From Candidatus Zixiibacteriota bacterium (lineage in GTDB: Bacteria > Zixibacteria > MSB-5A5 > RBG-16-43-9): a stretch of 6,412 nucleotides of DNA. The notes beneath the pieces are model-generated. The model saw only the letters and a list, made by a program, of their open reading frames with translations. It made no database searches and was not told the origin of the DNA. Position 1 is the stretch's first letter, and each line of letters opens with the position of its first letter. The translations under genes and the position numbers were made by a program. Location: positions 1 through 6,412 of the forward strand of contig JAOUFL010000141.1 of the NCBI GenBank assembly GCA_029858245.1, read 5' to 3'. Below are positions 1-6,050 of this stretch, one piece after another.

Positions 1-419
1 GAACCGCAGAAATTAGCTCCGAAAGAGAATACATTAAAATCTGTGACACTGAAAAACTCCAGTCCAGCACCTATTGAGAGGTCGAGGGGAAAACCGCCCG
101 AGGATTTTTCCAGATTCGCATCAAAAAGCTGATACTTAAAGTCTCCACCCAGAATAATACCCTCGCTGCCTTCTCCAGCAAAATCAAGACTTATCATACC
201 CAATTTGACTCCTAAATCCAGGTACTCCGCCACACCACCCCTGAACTGCCCGAAGAAAGCAAAGGCATCTTCGTAAACTCCGAAATATCCTCCAAGGTCA
301 TAACCCCCAACGGGTACCGTGCGGGCAGTGCTGAGATGTCCCAGGAACTGGGCTTGAATCGGAGATGTCAAAAATAGCAGACTAACGAATAATAGCACCG
401 CTATCCTAAAGTTTCCCAT
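1..419 (-). CDS. Secreted protein, probable outer-membrane beta-barrel (N-terminal part; runs off the window)
   Basis: The frame is open from an ATG at 419 to the left edge, giving 139 complete codons with no stop; the C-terminus is outside the window. Residues 1-23 form a classic signal peptide: a short N-terminus with Arg5, a hydrophobic core (AVLLFVSLLFL), then SPIQA before Gln24, a typical signal peptidase I site. The mature part has alternating hydrophobic and polar strands and is rich in Gly and aromatic residues (for example YDLGGYFGVY, EYLDLGVKLGMISLDF, GIILGGDFKYQLF), as in outer-membrane beta-barrels. No named family was recognised, so the barrel is an inference from pattern. The start is supported by AAGGAAGG five bases upstream and by a perfect promoter further up. 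The gene follows mutS on the same strand but has its own promoter, so it is probably a separate unit. A periplasmic beta-rich protein is the main alternative. Confidence 0.82.
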   Translation of the reverse strand, partial: MGNFRIAVLLFVSLLFLTSPIQAQFLGHLSTARTVPVGGYDLGGYFGVYEDAFAFFGQFRGGVAEYLDLGVKLGMISLDFAGEGSEGIILGGDFKYQLFDANLEKSSGGFPLDLSIGAGLEFFSVTDFNVFSFGANFCG

Positions 420-424
420 CTTAC

Positions 425-430
425 CCTTCC
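425..430 (-). promoter_or_regulatory. Ribosome binding site of the beta-barrel-like gene
   Basis: GGAAGG (within AAGGAAGGG) lies five bases before the ATG at 419 on the minus strand. It fixes the start in front of the signal peptide. Confidence 0.75.
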
Positions 431-466
431 TTTGAAAAAGGTTATAGGTTTGCCAAAACTTGTTTG

Positions 467-495
467 ATTATAATATATACTCTTTTCCTTGTCAA
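467..495 (-). promoter_or_regulatory. Perfect-consensus sigma70 promoter
   Basis: On the minus strand, TTGACA (490-495) is followed by exactly 17 bases and then TATAAT (467-472). All 12 consensus bases match at the optimal spacing. The predicted transcription start is near 460, giving a leader of about 40 bases before the ATG at 419. The bases just upstream of the -35 box (about 497-540) are almost pure A/T with A and T runs, like an UP element. A strong, probably constitutive promoter is expected for the downstream beta-barrel-like gene. Confidence 0.85.
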
Positions 496-496
496 T

Positions 497-540
497 AGTT
501 CGGAAAAAAAAGTTTAAAAATTTAGATTTATTTTATTTGT
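497..540 (-). promoter_or_regulatory. AT-rich UP-element-like tract
   Basis: This stretch directly upstream of the -35 box consists almost only of A and T, including a nine-base T run and an eight-base AT block on the minus strand. Its position and composition fit an UP element bound by the alpha subunit of RNA polymerase. It might also simply be AT-rich spacer DNA. Confidence 0.4.
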
Positions 541-647
541 GTGAAATTTCAATCCTGAAAAAATAATATGTTCGTTGAAAATTTGTAACTGCCTCACTAA
601 TCCCGACGATAACTTGTTTCTTTTCCCTGTCTGCTGTTTACTATTTT

Positions 648-3248
648 TTATTTCAACTTCTTTTTCAGTTCCTCTAATTTATTCAAAGCCTCAAGGGGAG
701 TTAATTTCTCGAGCTCGATTTTCTTCAGTTCCTCACAAACCTGATATTCACCGGGTGAGAAAATGTTCAGCTGAAAATCCTTAACCATCGGAGCCTTCTT
801 GAGCTGTGGTTGTTTTTCATAGGAAAACTCACCTGACTCTAAATCAGCTAAAATCTCCTTTGCCCTATCTAATACATTTCTGGGTATCCCGGCTAAACGA
901 GCCACCTGAATGCCATAACTATCATCACAACCACCGGGAACGATCTTCCTCAAGAAAACTATCTCCTCTTCCCACTCCTTAACTGCCACATTATAGTTTT
1001 TTACCCTGGGAAGAAGCTTTGCCAGCTCGGTTAACTCGTGATAATGTGTGGCGAACAAGGTTTTAGCGCAGATACTCTGGTTGTTATGCAGGTATTCCGT
1101 CACTGACCACGCTATGGACAGCCCGTCATAAGTGGAAGTTCCCCTGCCTATCTCATCTAAAAGGATGAGGCTTTTCGAGGTAGCATTATTCAGGATATTG
1201 GCAGTTTCATTCATCTCGACCAGAAAGGTACTCTGCCCCAGCGAGATATTATCCATTGCCCCAACCCGGGTAAAGATGCGGTCGACTATGCCGACCTTAG
1301 CTCTTTTAGCCGGGATAAAAGAGCCGATCTGAGACAAAAGCACTATCAGACCGACCTGGCGTAAATAGGTCGATTTCCCTGCCATATTAGGTCCGGTGAT
1401 GATATGAATTCTCTCCTCAGCACCCAGTTTTGTATCATTGGGAATGAATGTCCCGTAATCTAATACCTGCTCGATAACCGGATGCCTTCCTTCTTCGATA
1501 TAGATTTCATCCCCCTCCTCAATCTCCGGGAGCACGTAATTGTTCTCCTTTGCTACAACCGAGAATGACAGCATAACATCGAGTCTGGCTATAAGCTCCG
1601 CGCAGAGCTGAATATCTTTTGTTCTTAAAGCGATCTTATCTCTGATTTTTAAAAATAACTCATATTCTTCCTTGAAAATCTTTTCCTCTGCGCCCAGAAT
1701 AGCTGCTTCTTTCTCTTTAAGCTCGGGCGTGACAAACCTCTCCGCGTTGACCATGGTCTGTTTTCTATGATAATCCGGAGGGACCCTGGATAGATGTGGA
1801 CGGGTAACCTCGATATAGTATCCGAATATTTGATTGAATCCGACTTTTAAAGAGGGAATGCCTGTTTTCTCTTTTTCGTTTCTTTCCAGATTGGCTATCC
1901 ACTTTTTATTTTCCGAAACTTCGCTTTTCAGCTTATCCAGATTTTGGTTATACCCTTTTTTTATGATACCGCCTTCAAGCAGAACCAGAGGAGGGTCATC
2001 AACTATGGAATTTTCAATCAGTTTTATCATATCCGTCATATCGGGCAGGGTGTTATGAATTTCTTTAAGTATGATTGCCCTGCTTCCTTCGAATTCCTTT
2101 TTGATCTCAGGCAGGACTTTAAGCGATTCTTTTAAGTTTATGATATCCCTCGGATTAGCCCGACCATACCCTAATCTGCCGGAGAGCCTTTCCAGGTCGG
2201 ATATCTCTCCCAATTTCTCACCTGTTATCCCGGATAACCTGTTGTTCTCATAGAATTCATTCACACCTTCCTGCCGCTGTTTTATCTTTTGCAGATTCAG
2301 AAGGGGTCTGATAATCCAGTTTTTCAACAGCCGGGCACCCATAGGTGTTTTTGTTTTGTTCAATAAAGCGAAAAGCGTTTTGTCATTCTCTTTTGTTCCA
2401 ATAGAAGATAGCAGTTCTAAATTTCTGGTGGTATTCGAATCCAAAAACATTTCTTCCGAATTAGATATCCTCGATATTTTATTTATATGTAAAATCAATA
2501 TTTTCTTGGTTTGATTCAGGTAAGACAGAATTGCCCCGCCCGAACAAATACCTGCTTTTAAATCGGCGATGCCAAATCCCTCCAGGGAAAAGATTTTGAA
2601 ATGGTCCTGCAAAAGCCTTAATGCAAAATCATATGAGAATTTCCATCCCTCAACGGGTGTCAGGGTAAAATTGAAATTCAATCCTTTTTTCAGGTCGTTT
2701 ATCCTGCCCTGCTCCCATTCCTCCGGAATCAGCACTTCGGAAGGAGTAAGGGTGTTCAGTGTCTCCCCGAGTTTCTCCGGTAAAATCTCATCTATTTTAA
2801 ACTCACCGGTGGAAAGATCAAGCAAGCCGATCCCCAAAAATTCTTTTCCATCGCAAATACTGGCTAAATAATTATTTGCCTGGCTATCCAGAACCTGGTC
2901 GAGGGTAATCGTCCCGGGAGTGATAATCTCCACCACCTCCCTTTTAACCAGTCCCTTTGCCTTTGCGGGATCTTCTGTCTGTTCGCAGATAACCACTTTC
3001 TTCCCTGCTTTCAAAAGCTTTGCCAGATACTTGTCTGCGGAGTGATAAGGAACTCCTGCCAGGGGAATCCTCTCCATATTACCGTGTGCTCTGGAGGTCA
3101 GGGCTATTCCCAGCACCTTTGAGGCAATCCTGGCATCCTCGCCGAACATCTCGTAAAAATCTCCCATCCTGAAAAAAAGGATTTCATCCGGATACTGGCT
3201 TTTGATCCGGTTATATTGTTGCATCAGGGGAGTTGAAAATCTTTCCAT
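648..3248 (-). CDS. mutS: DNA mismatch repair protein MutS
   Basis: MutS recognises base mismatches and small loops in DNA and, with ATP, starts mismatch repair with MutL. At 866 aa it is full length (E. coli MutS is 853). Domain I carries the mismatch-reading Phe-x-Glu motif (GDFYEMF, Phe31 and Glu33). The connector spans roughly residues 125-250 and the core/clamp region 255-550 (with FNQIFGYYIEVT near 471). The ABC ATPase has Walker A GPNMAGKST (619-627), NISLGQSTFLVEM (667-679), Walker B LLDEIGRGTST (Asp698, Glu699) and the His735 loop (ATHYHE). The tail keeps a beta-clamp-like pentapeptide QLNIF (826-830) and the C-terminal LTPLEALNKLEELK helix. The ATG at 3248 matches the family N-terminus (STPLMQQY), but no Shine-Dalgarno is visible. 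It lies 39 bases after the SPOR gene and probably belongs to the lapA operon. No mutL is seen in the window. Confidence 0.98.
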   Translation of the reverse strand: MERFSTPLMQQYNRIKSQYPDEILFFRMGDFYEMFGEDARIASKVLGIALTSRAHGNMERIPLAGVPYHSADKYLAKLLKAGKKVVICEQTEDPAKAKGLVKREVVEIITPGTITLDQVLDSQANNYLASICDGKEFLGIGLLDLSTGEFKIDEILPEKLGETLNTLTPSEVLIPEEWEQGRINDLKKGLNFNFTLTPVEGWKFSYDFALRLLQDHFKIFSLEGFGIADLKAGICSGGAILSYLNQTKKILILHINKISRISNSEEMFLDSNTTRNLELLSSIGTKENDKTLFALLNKTKTPMGARLLKNWIIRPLLNLQKIKQRQEGVNEFYENNRLSGITGEKLGEISDLERLSGRLGYGRANPRDIINLKESLKVLPEIKKEFEGSRAIILKEIHNTLPDMTDMIKLIENSIVDDPPLVLLEGGIIKKGYNQNLDKLKSEVSENKKWIANLERNEKEKTGIPSLKVGFNQIFGYYIEVTRPHLSRVPPDYHRKQTMVNAERFVTPELKEKEAAILGAEEKIFKEEYELFLKIRDKIALRTKDIQLCAELIARLDVMLSFSVVAKENNYVLPEIEEGDEIYIEEGRHPVIEQVLDYGTFIPNDTKLGAEERIHIITGPNMAGKSTYLRQVGLIVLLSQIGSFIPAKRAKVGIVDRIFTRVGAMDNISLGQSTFLVEMNETANILNNATSKSLILLDEIGRGTSTYDGLSIAWSVTEYLHNNQSICAKTLFATHYHELTELAKLLPRVKNYNVAVKEWEEEIVFLRKIVPGGCDDSYGIQVARLAGIPRNVLDRAKEILADLESGEFSYEKQPQLKKAPMVKDFQLNIFSPGEYQVCEELKKIELEKLTPLEALNKLEELKKKLK

Positions 3249-3287
3249 CTTTTTTTGAGAATTACACGGCAGGTTATGGAAAATATT

Positions 3288-4301
3288 TTATTTTATCACG
3301 ATCGTAAAAACCTCTCCTTCTTCCCTCTCCAGTTTTTCTCTGATCTTCTGGGCTTCCTGAAGAGAATCGAAGGAGCCAACCTGAACTAAATAGTACTTTT
3401 TTTTATCGATGGTCTTGTAGCTTATTACTGGAGAATACCCTCTGGAACCGAGATTCCCCATCATCCTGTCTGCATTTTCTTTTTTACTGAATACCCCAAT
3501 CTGAATGGTATATTTTGTTCCGGTAAATTTTTCTGCCTTTCCCTCTTCTTTTACCTCACCGGGCTCCTCTGATATGACCTCGCTCTCGGTATCTATGCCC
3601 TGGGGGTATTTCTCTTTATAAAGATTCAGGTAGAGAACGGATTTGTCTTTATCACCGGTGATGTCAAACAGGCGGTAGATCCCGGAAAGGGCTAAGGGGA
3701 AAACTTCCGATTCTGCATACCGGTCAATAACTTTCTTATATCCCTCCAGACTTTTTTTGAAATCTCCCCGTGAAAAATAAGCTTCCCCCAGGCCAAGCTG
3801 AGCCCAGGCAGCCCAGGGAGAATAAGGATAAATCCCGATTATGTTCTCAAACCCTTTCAGGGCTTTTACTGTTTTACCGGAAGATAAATATGCCTGGCTT
3901 TCTAACCAGAGAACCTGCGGGAACAGCTGGCTTCGAGGGAAACTCTTTTTAAACTCTGCACAATACTGTATCAGCGAATCCTTCAAGCCTGCACTCCGGT
4001 AATAAAGACACAGCTCCAGACCAGCCTCTTCCTTCTTAACTAGAGATGTGCCCTGCCAGATCTTATGGTAATACCTAACTGAGTTACCTGCATCTCTTTC
4101 CAGTTTTCCGGCAAGATATAAAGCTTCGGCATCCGAGGGATTCGATATCAGGTAACTCTCCAGCTCTTCGGCTGCTGATTGAAAGTCACCCTGCTGGTAA
4201 TAGTGTAATATTGAACTGAGGTTCTGGGAGGAAGCTTGAGTAAAAAAGAAAGCGACCCAGAATATCAAGGTAATATAAATGCGAGTCCGCTTCACATTCA
4301 T
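3288..4301 (-). CDS. Secreted TPR protein with C-terminal SPOR domain
   Basis: A 337-aa envelope protein. Residues 1-26 form a signal peptide (MNVKRTR, hydrophobic ITLIFWVAFFF, then TQASSQ), so it should act in the periplasm or be anchored there. Residues about 28-62 and 132-200 are helical repeats of the tetratricopeptide type; the clearest unit is AQLGLGEAYFSRGDFKKSLE (167-186). They resemble those of YbgF/CpoB-like proteins. An acidic linker (236-258) leads to a SPOR domain at 262-337 with its two typical strands, YTIQIGVFSKKENADRMM and YYLVQVGSFDSLQEAQKI. SPOR domains are known to bind peptidoglycan stripped of stem peptides at division septa; the TPR part likely binds a partner. It starts 10 bases after the lapB stop with only a weak GAAAGA before the ATG, so translational coupling to lapB is likely. 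The exact role is unknown. Confidence 0.9.
   Translation of the reverse strand: MNVKRTRIYITLIFWVAFFFTQASSQNLSSILHYYQQGDFQSAAEELESYLISNPSDAEALYLAGKLERDAGNSVRYYHKIWQGTSLVKKEEAGLELCLYYRSAGLKDSLIQYCAEFKKSFPRSQLFPQVLWLESQAYLSSGKTVKALKGFENIIGIYPYSPWAAWAQLGLGEAYFSRGDFKKSLEGYKKVIDRYAESEVFPLALSGIYRLFDITGDKDKSVLYLNLYKEKYPQGIDTESEVISEEPGEVKEEGKAEKFTGTKYTIQIGVFSKKENADRMMGNLGSRGYSPVISYKTIDKKKYYLVQVGSFDSLQEAQKIREKLEREEGEVFTIVIK
3291..3518 (-). other. SPOR domain of the TPR/SPOR protein
   Basis: This covers codons 262-337. Two half-repeats, each with a beta strand rich in aromatic and Gly residues followed by a helix, are visible (IQIGVFSKKENA and VQVGSFDSLQEA). The repeat of (I/V)Q(I/V)G(V/S)F is the usual signature of the SPOR fold. 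Confidence 0.88.
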
Positions 4302-4311
4302 TCTTTCGAAA

Positions 4312-5463
4312 TTATATGTTAAGGCTATTCCACTCCTTACAGGCGGGACATCGCCATAAAAGCTCTTCGGATTTATGCCCGCATCTGGAGCAGACGTAAG
4401 CTTCCCCTCTTTTCCCCAGTCTGGAAGAAAGCTCCTCCAGTGCAGCCTTTGCCTTATCCGTCTGGTTTCTTTCCTGATAGATTTTTATCAGATTAAGGTG
4501 CGCCGGCAGGTAGCCCGGGTCTATATCCAGAATTCCTTTATAACCCTGCTGTGCCAGTTCCAGTCTCCCCATCTTTGCGTAAATCGTGGCTAAGGATTGC
4601 AGCGCTTTTATATCCTTTGGATTTTTCTTCAACAGGTTATCATAGATCGCAACCATCTCGTTATAACTACCGATATCGAACAGCAGCTCTTCTAATCGGT
4701 CGAAGACCAGGTATCCACACTGGGGAACAATCTCCAGAAGCTTTTTCCAGAAGGTAATGGCATCCTCTGGTCTCTGGTCTTTGATGTAAGCTTCTCCCAT
4801 ATTAAGATAAGCCGGAACACATCTCTCATCGTAATGTAAAGCCTCCTTGTAAGCCAGACGAGCCTTGTGATATTCTCCCCGCTCCGATAATTCATTTCCC
4901 TGATATACCTTGTACAGGGCTAATACGGGATAATTTTTCTCCTTCTCTTTTTTGTCTTTTGCCAGCTCTTCTCTCAGCTTGAATGCTTCTTCCCAGGATG
5001 AAAGCTCCTCATAGCAGCTCAGTAGTTTTTTCTTTGCCCAGAGGTTTCGACTCTCCAATCTAAGAATATCGTTCAGAATGGAAATCGCCCTATCCCAATC
5101 CTTAGCCACGAGATAATCCTCAGCCAGACTCTTGAATATCTCTATGCGAATCTCATCCGATAGCCCATACCTCATAGTCAGCTCATTATGTATCTGCAGG
5201 GCTTTCTCCACCTGCCCTCTTTTGCGAAAAAGGTCGCCCAGATGCAAATAAGCATCTACGTTTTCAGTATCCTCGGTTACCGCCTGCTTGAACCTCTGGA
5301 AGGCGATCTTCTCATCGCCTGCTGCCAGGGCTTTCAAAGCATCGACATACAGCCTCTGCGAAGGGACTTCCTCTTTTTTTCTGGATTTCATCCAGAAGTA
5401 AGAGAACAGTATCAGGATTAGAAGGCTGACCGCAAAAATCAATACTATATGATATGGACTCAC
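4312..5463 (-). CDS. lapB: LapB-like (YciM) TPR protein with rubredoxin-type zinc domain
   Basis: In E. coli LapB (389 aa) is an inner-membrane protein that links LpxC to the FtsH protease and so sets lipopolysaccharide synthesis. This 383-aa protein has the same layout. A single N-terminal membrane helix (residues 5-24) is followed by basic KSRKK. TPR repeats run from about 35 to 345, including AYLHLGDLFRKRGQVEKALQ (71-90), close to the E. coli stretch AHLTLGNLFRSRGEVDRAIR. A C-terminal zinc ribbon has Cys358, Cys361, Cys372 and Cys375 (YVCSRCG and LWRCPACKEW), matching the E. coli end YRCQKCG and YWHCPSCRAW. The start is a GTG with GGAGG four bases upstream; the next Met lies after the membrane helix and would delete it. 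It follows lapA by 35 bases, the same order as in E. coli, which supports the call. Confidence 0.9.
   Translation of the reverse strand: MSPYHIVLIFAVSLLILILFSYFWMKSRKKEEVPSQRLYVDALKALAAGDEKIAFQRFKQAVTEDTENVDAYLHLGDLFRKRGQVEKALQIHNELTMRYGLSDEIRIEIFKSLAEDYLVAKDWDRAISILNDILRLESRNLWAKKKLLSCYEELSSWEEAFKLREELAKDKKEKEKNYPVLALYKVYQGNELSERGEYHKARLAYKEALHYDERCVPAYLNMGEAYIKDQRPEDAITFWKKLLEIVPQCGYLVFDRLEELLFDIGSYNEMVAIYDNLLKKNPKDIKALQSLATIYAKMGRLELAQQGYKGILDIDPGYLPAHLNLIKIYQERNQTDKAKAALEELSSRLGKRGEAYVCSRCGHKSEELLWRCPACKEWNSLNI
4339..4392 (-). other. Zinc-binding CxxC pair of LapB
   Basis: The codons for Cys358, Cys361, Cys372 and Cys375 form CSRC, ten residues, then CPAC. This rubredoxin-like knuckle is required for LapB function in E. 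coli. All four ligands are present, so the domain should be intact. Confidence 0.85.
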
Positions 5464-5467
5464 CTTA

Positions 5468-5472
5468 CCTCC
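5468..5472 (-). promoter_or_regulatory. Ribosome binding site deciding the GTG start of lapB
   Basis: GGAGG on the minus strand sits four bases before GTG at 5463. The spacing is a little short, but no other in-frame start lies near it and the GTG keeps the whole membrane helix. Confidence 0.7.
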
Positions 5473-5498
5473 ATTCTGTGAATATCTTTTAAAGGTAG

Positions 5499-5816
5499 TT
5501 ATTCGTTAATTTGCTGTTCCGGCCTTTCCTCCTCCAGGGGCAGATTTCTTAAGGCGGTTATCTCGTCCATCAGCCTTTTATTCTCCTTTCTCTGTTCCCT
5601 CATCTCCTTCTGTATAACCAGATAATACGATACCCCCAGGATAAAGGAGATAAACATCCCTATGACCAGCGACCAGTAGGTAATGATAATCATAGGCACG
5701 TTGGAATACTGCCAGCCAAAAAGGTTAACCGACACGTATTCGCCGGAGTTATAAATGGAAAACCCGATCAGGAGCATAATCACCAGCAGGATGATAAATA
5801 TCTTCAATGCCCACAT
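5499..5816 (-). CDS. lapA: LapA-like (DUF1049) small inner-membrane protein
   Basis: A 105-aa membrane protein with two predicted membrane helices (about 4-22 and 42-68), a short periplasmic loop containing NSGEYVSVNLFGW, and a charged, probably coiled-coil cytoplasmic tail (70-92, KEMREQRKENKRLMDEI). This is the layout of LapA/YciS, which in E. coli partners LapB in assembling and controlling lipopolysaccharide. The gene directly upstream of lapB in the same order strengthens the call. The frame stays open further upstream to an ATG at 5915, but that would add 33 polar residues absent from the family. The ATG at 5816 has a near-perfect AAGGAGG seven bases upstream, so it is chosen. It is the first gene of the predicted four-gene unit. 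The sequence alone is short and divergent, so the family name rests partly on context. Confidence 0.88.
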   Translation of the reverse strand: MWALKIFIILLVIMLLIGFSIYNSGEYVSVNLFGWQYSNVPMIIITYWSLVIGMFISFILGVSYYLVIQKEMREQRKENKRLMDEITALRNLPLEEERPEQQINE

Positions 5817-5823
5817 TGAGCTG

Positions 5824-5830
5824 CCTCCTT
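5824..5830 (-). promoter_or_regulatory. Strong ribosome binding site that sets the lapA start
   Basis: AAGGAGG on the minus strand, seven bases before the ATG at 5816. It is the best Shine-Dalgarno in the window and argues against the longer reading from 5915. Confidence 0.85.
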
Positions 5831-5839
5831 TCTGCGAAT

Positions 5840-5871
5840 CCAGATTCAGACGATGCTTTTTTCTGAACTGG
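5840..5871 (-). promoter_or_regulatory. Leader hairpin upstream of lapA
   Basis: In the minus-strand RNA, CCAGUUCAGA pairs with UCUGAAUCUGG: ten base pairs with one bulged U and an 11-base loop (AAAAAGCAUCG). A further CUG/CAG pairing outside it is possible. It lies between the predicted transcription start (near 5880) and the AAGGAGG site, ending nine bases before the latter. A role in mRNA stability or translation control is possible but not shown; there is no U run after it, so it is not a terminator. Confidence 0.5.
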
Positions 5872-5886
5872 ACAGAATTTTTTAAA

Positions 5887-5915
5887 AAGGTAATATGCGT
5901 GAAGAGAGTTGTCAA
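5887..5915 (-). promoter_or_regulatory. Probable sigma70 promoter of the lapA-lapB-SPOR-mutS unit
   Basis: The minus strand carries a perfect -35 TTGACA (5910-5915), then 17 bases, then TACCTT (5887-5892), which matches the -10 consensus at three positions including the key first T, second A and last T. It lies just downstream of the terminator of the preceding gene and about 70 bases before lapA. The weak -10 could mean modest or activated expression. Confidence 0.55.
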
Positions 5916-5984
5916 TCAAAAAATTGCTGGCACATAATCTGCTCAGGAAATAACCAAAGTGACGCTAAGTTATGCGTCTCTTTT

Positions 5985-6027
5985 AAAAAAAATCCTTCCC
6001 CCCGCCTTTGGCGGGGGGAAGGATTTT
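5985..6027 (-). terminator. Strong intrinsic terminator after the dockerin gene
   Basis: A perfect 18-base-pair inverted repeat (5989-6006 with 6010-6027) has a three-base loop and a core of CCCCCCGCC with GGCGGGGGG. In the minus-strand RNA it is followed by eight U residues, and it begins 23 bases after the dockerin stop codon. On the plus strand only four T residues follow, so it may also stop transcription in that direction, less well. Confidence 0.93.
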
Positions 6028-6050
6028 ATCCATCTCTATCTCAGTTTTCG

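Noticed and set aside
542..551. Perfect ten-base palindrome TGAAATTTCA in the spacer after mutS
   Set aside because: It lies about 50 bases upstream of the -35 box in very AT-rich DNA, where such palindromes are expected by chance.
540..647. Terminator for mutS
   Set aside because: No GC-containing stem followed by a U run was found; the only stems are short A/T ones such as TTTCA with TGAAA. Termination may be Rho-dependent or may not occur before the next gene.
575..784. Plus-strand reading frame of 69 residues
   Set aside because: It starts with TTG, has no ribosome binding site, and more than half lies antisense to the conserved end of mutS; the translation resembles no known protein.
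1132..2871. Several plus-strand reading frames of 60-100 residues inside mutS
   Set aside because: All are antisense to continuous, conserved MutS coding sequence and have no start signals of their own.
4692..4895. 67-residue minus-strand reading frame within lapB
   Set aside because: It lies in another frame inside an intact TPR coding region and has no family resemblance; it is a shadow of lapB.
4312..5463. Alternative reading of lapB as a generic TPR or PilF-type protein
   Set aside because: The N-terminal membrane helix, the C-terminal CxxC pair with a conserved aromatic ending, the length and the upstream lapA together fit LapB better.
5817..5915. Longer reading of lapA from an ATG at 5915
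   Set aside because: The extra 33 residues are polar and absent from the LapA family, the upstream ATG has no ribosome binding site and overlaps the predicted -35 box, while the ATG at 5816 has AAGGAGG at ideal spacing.
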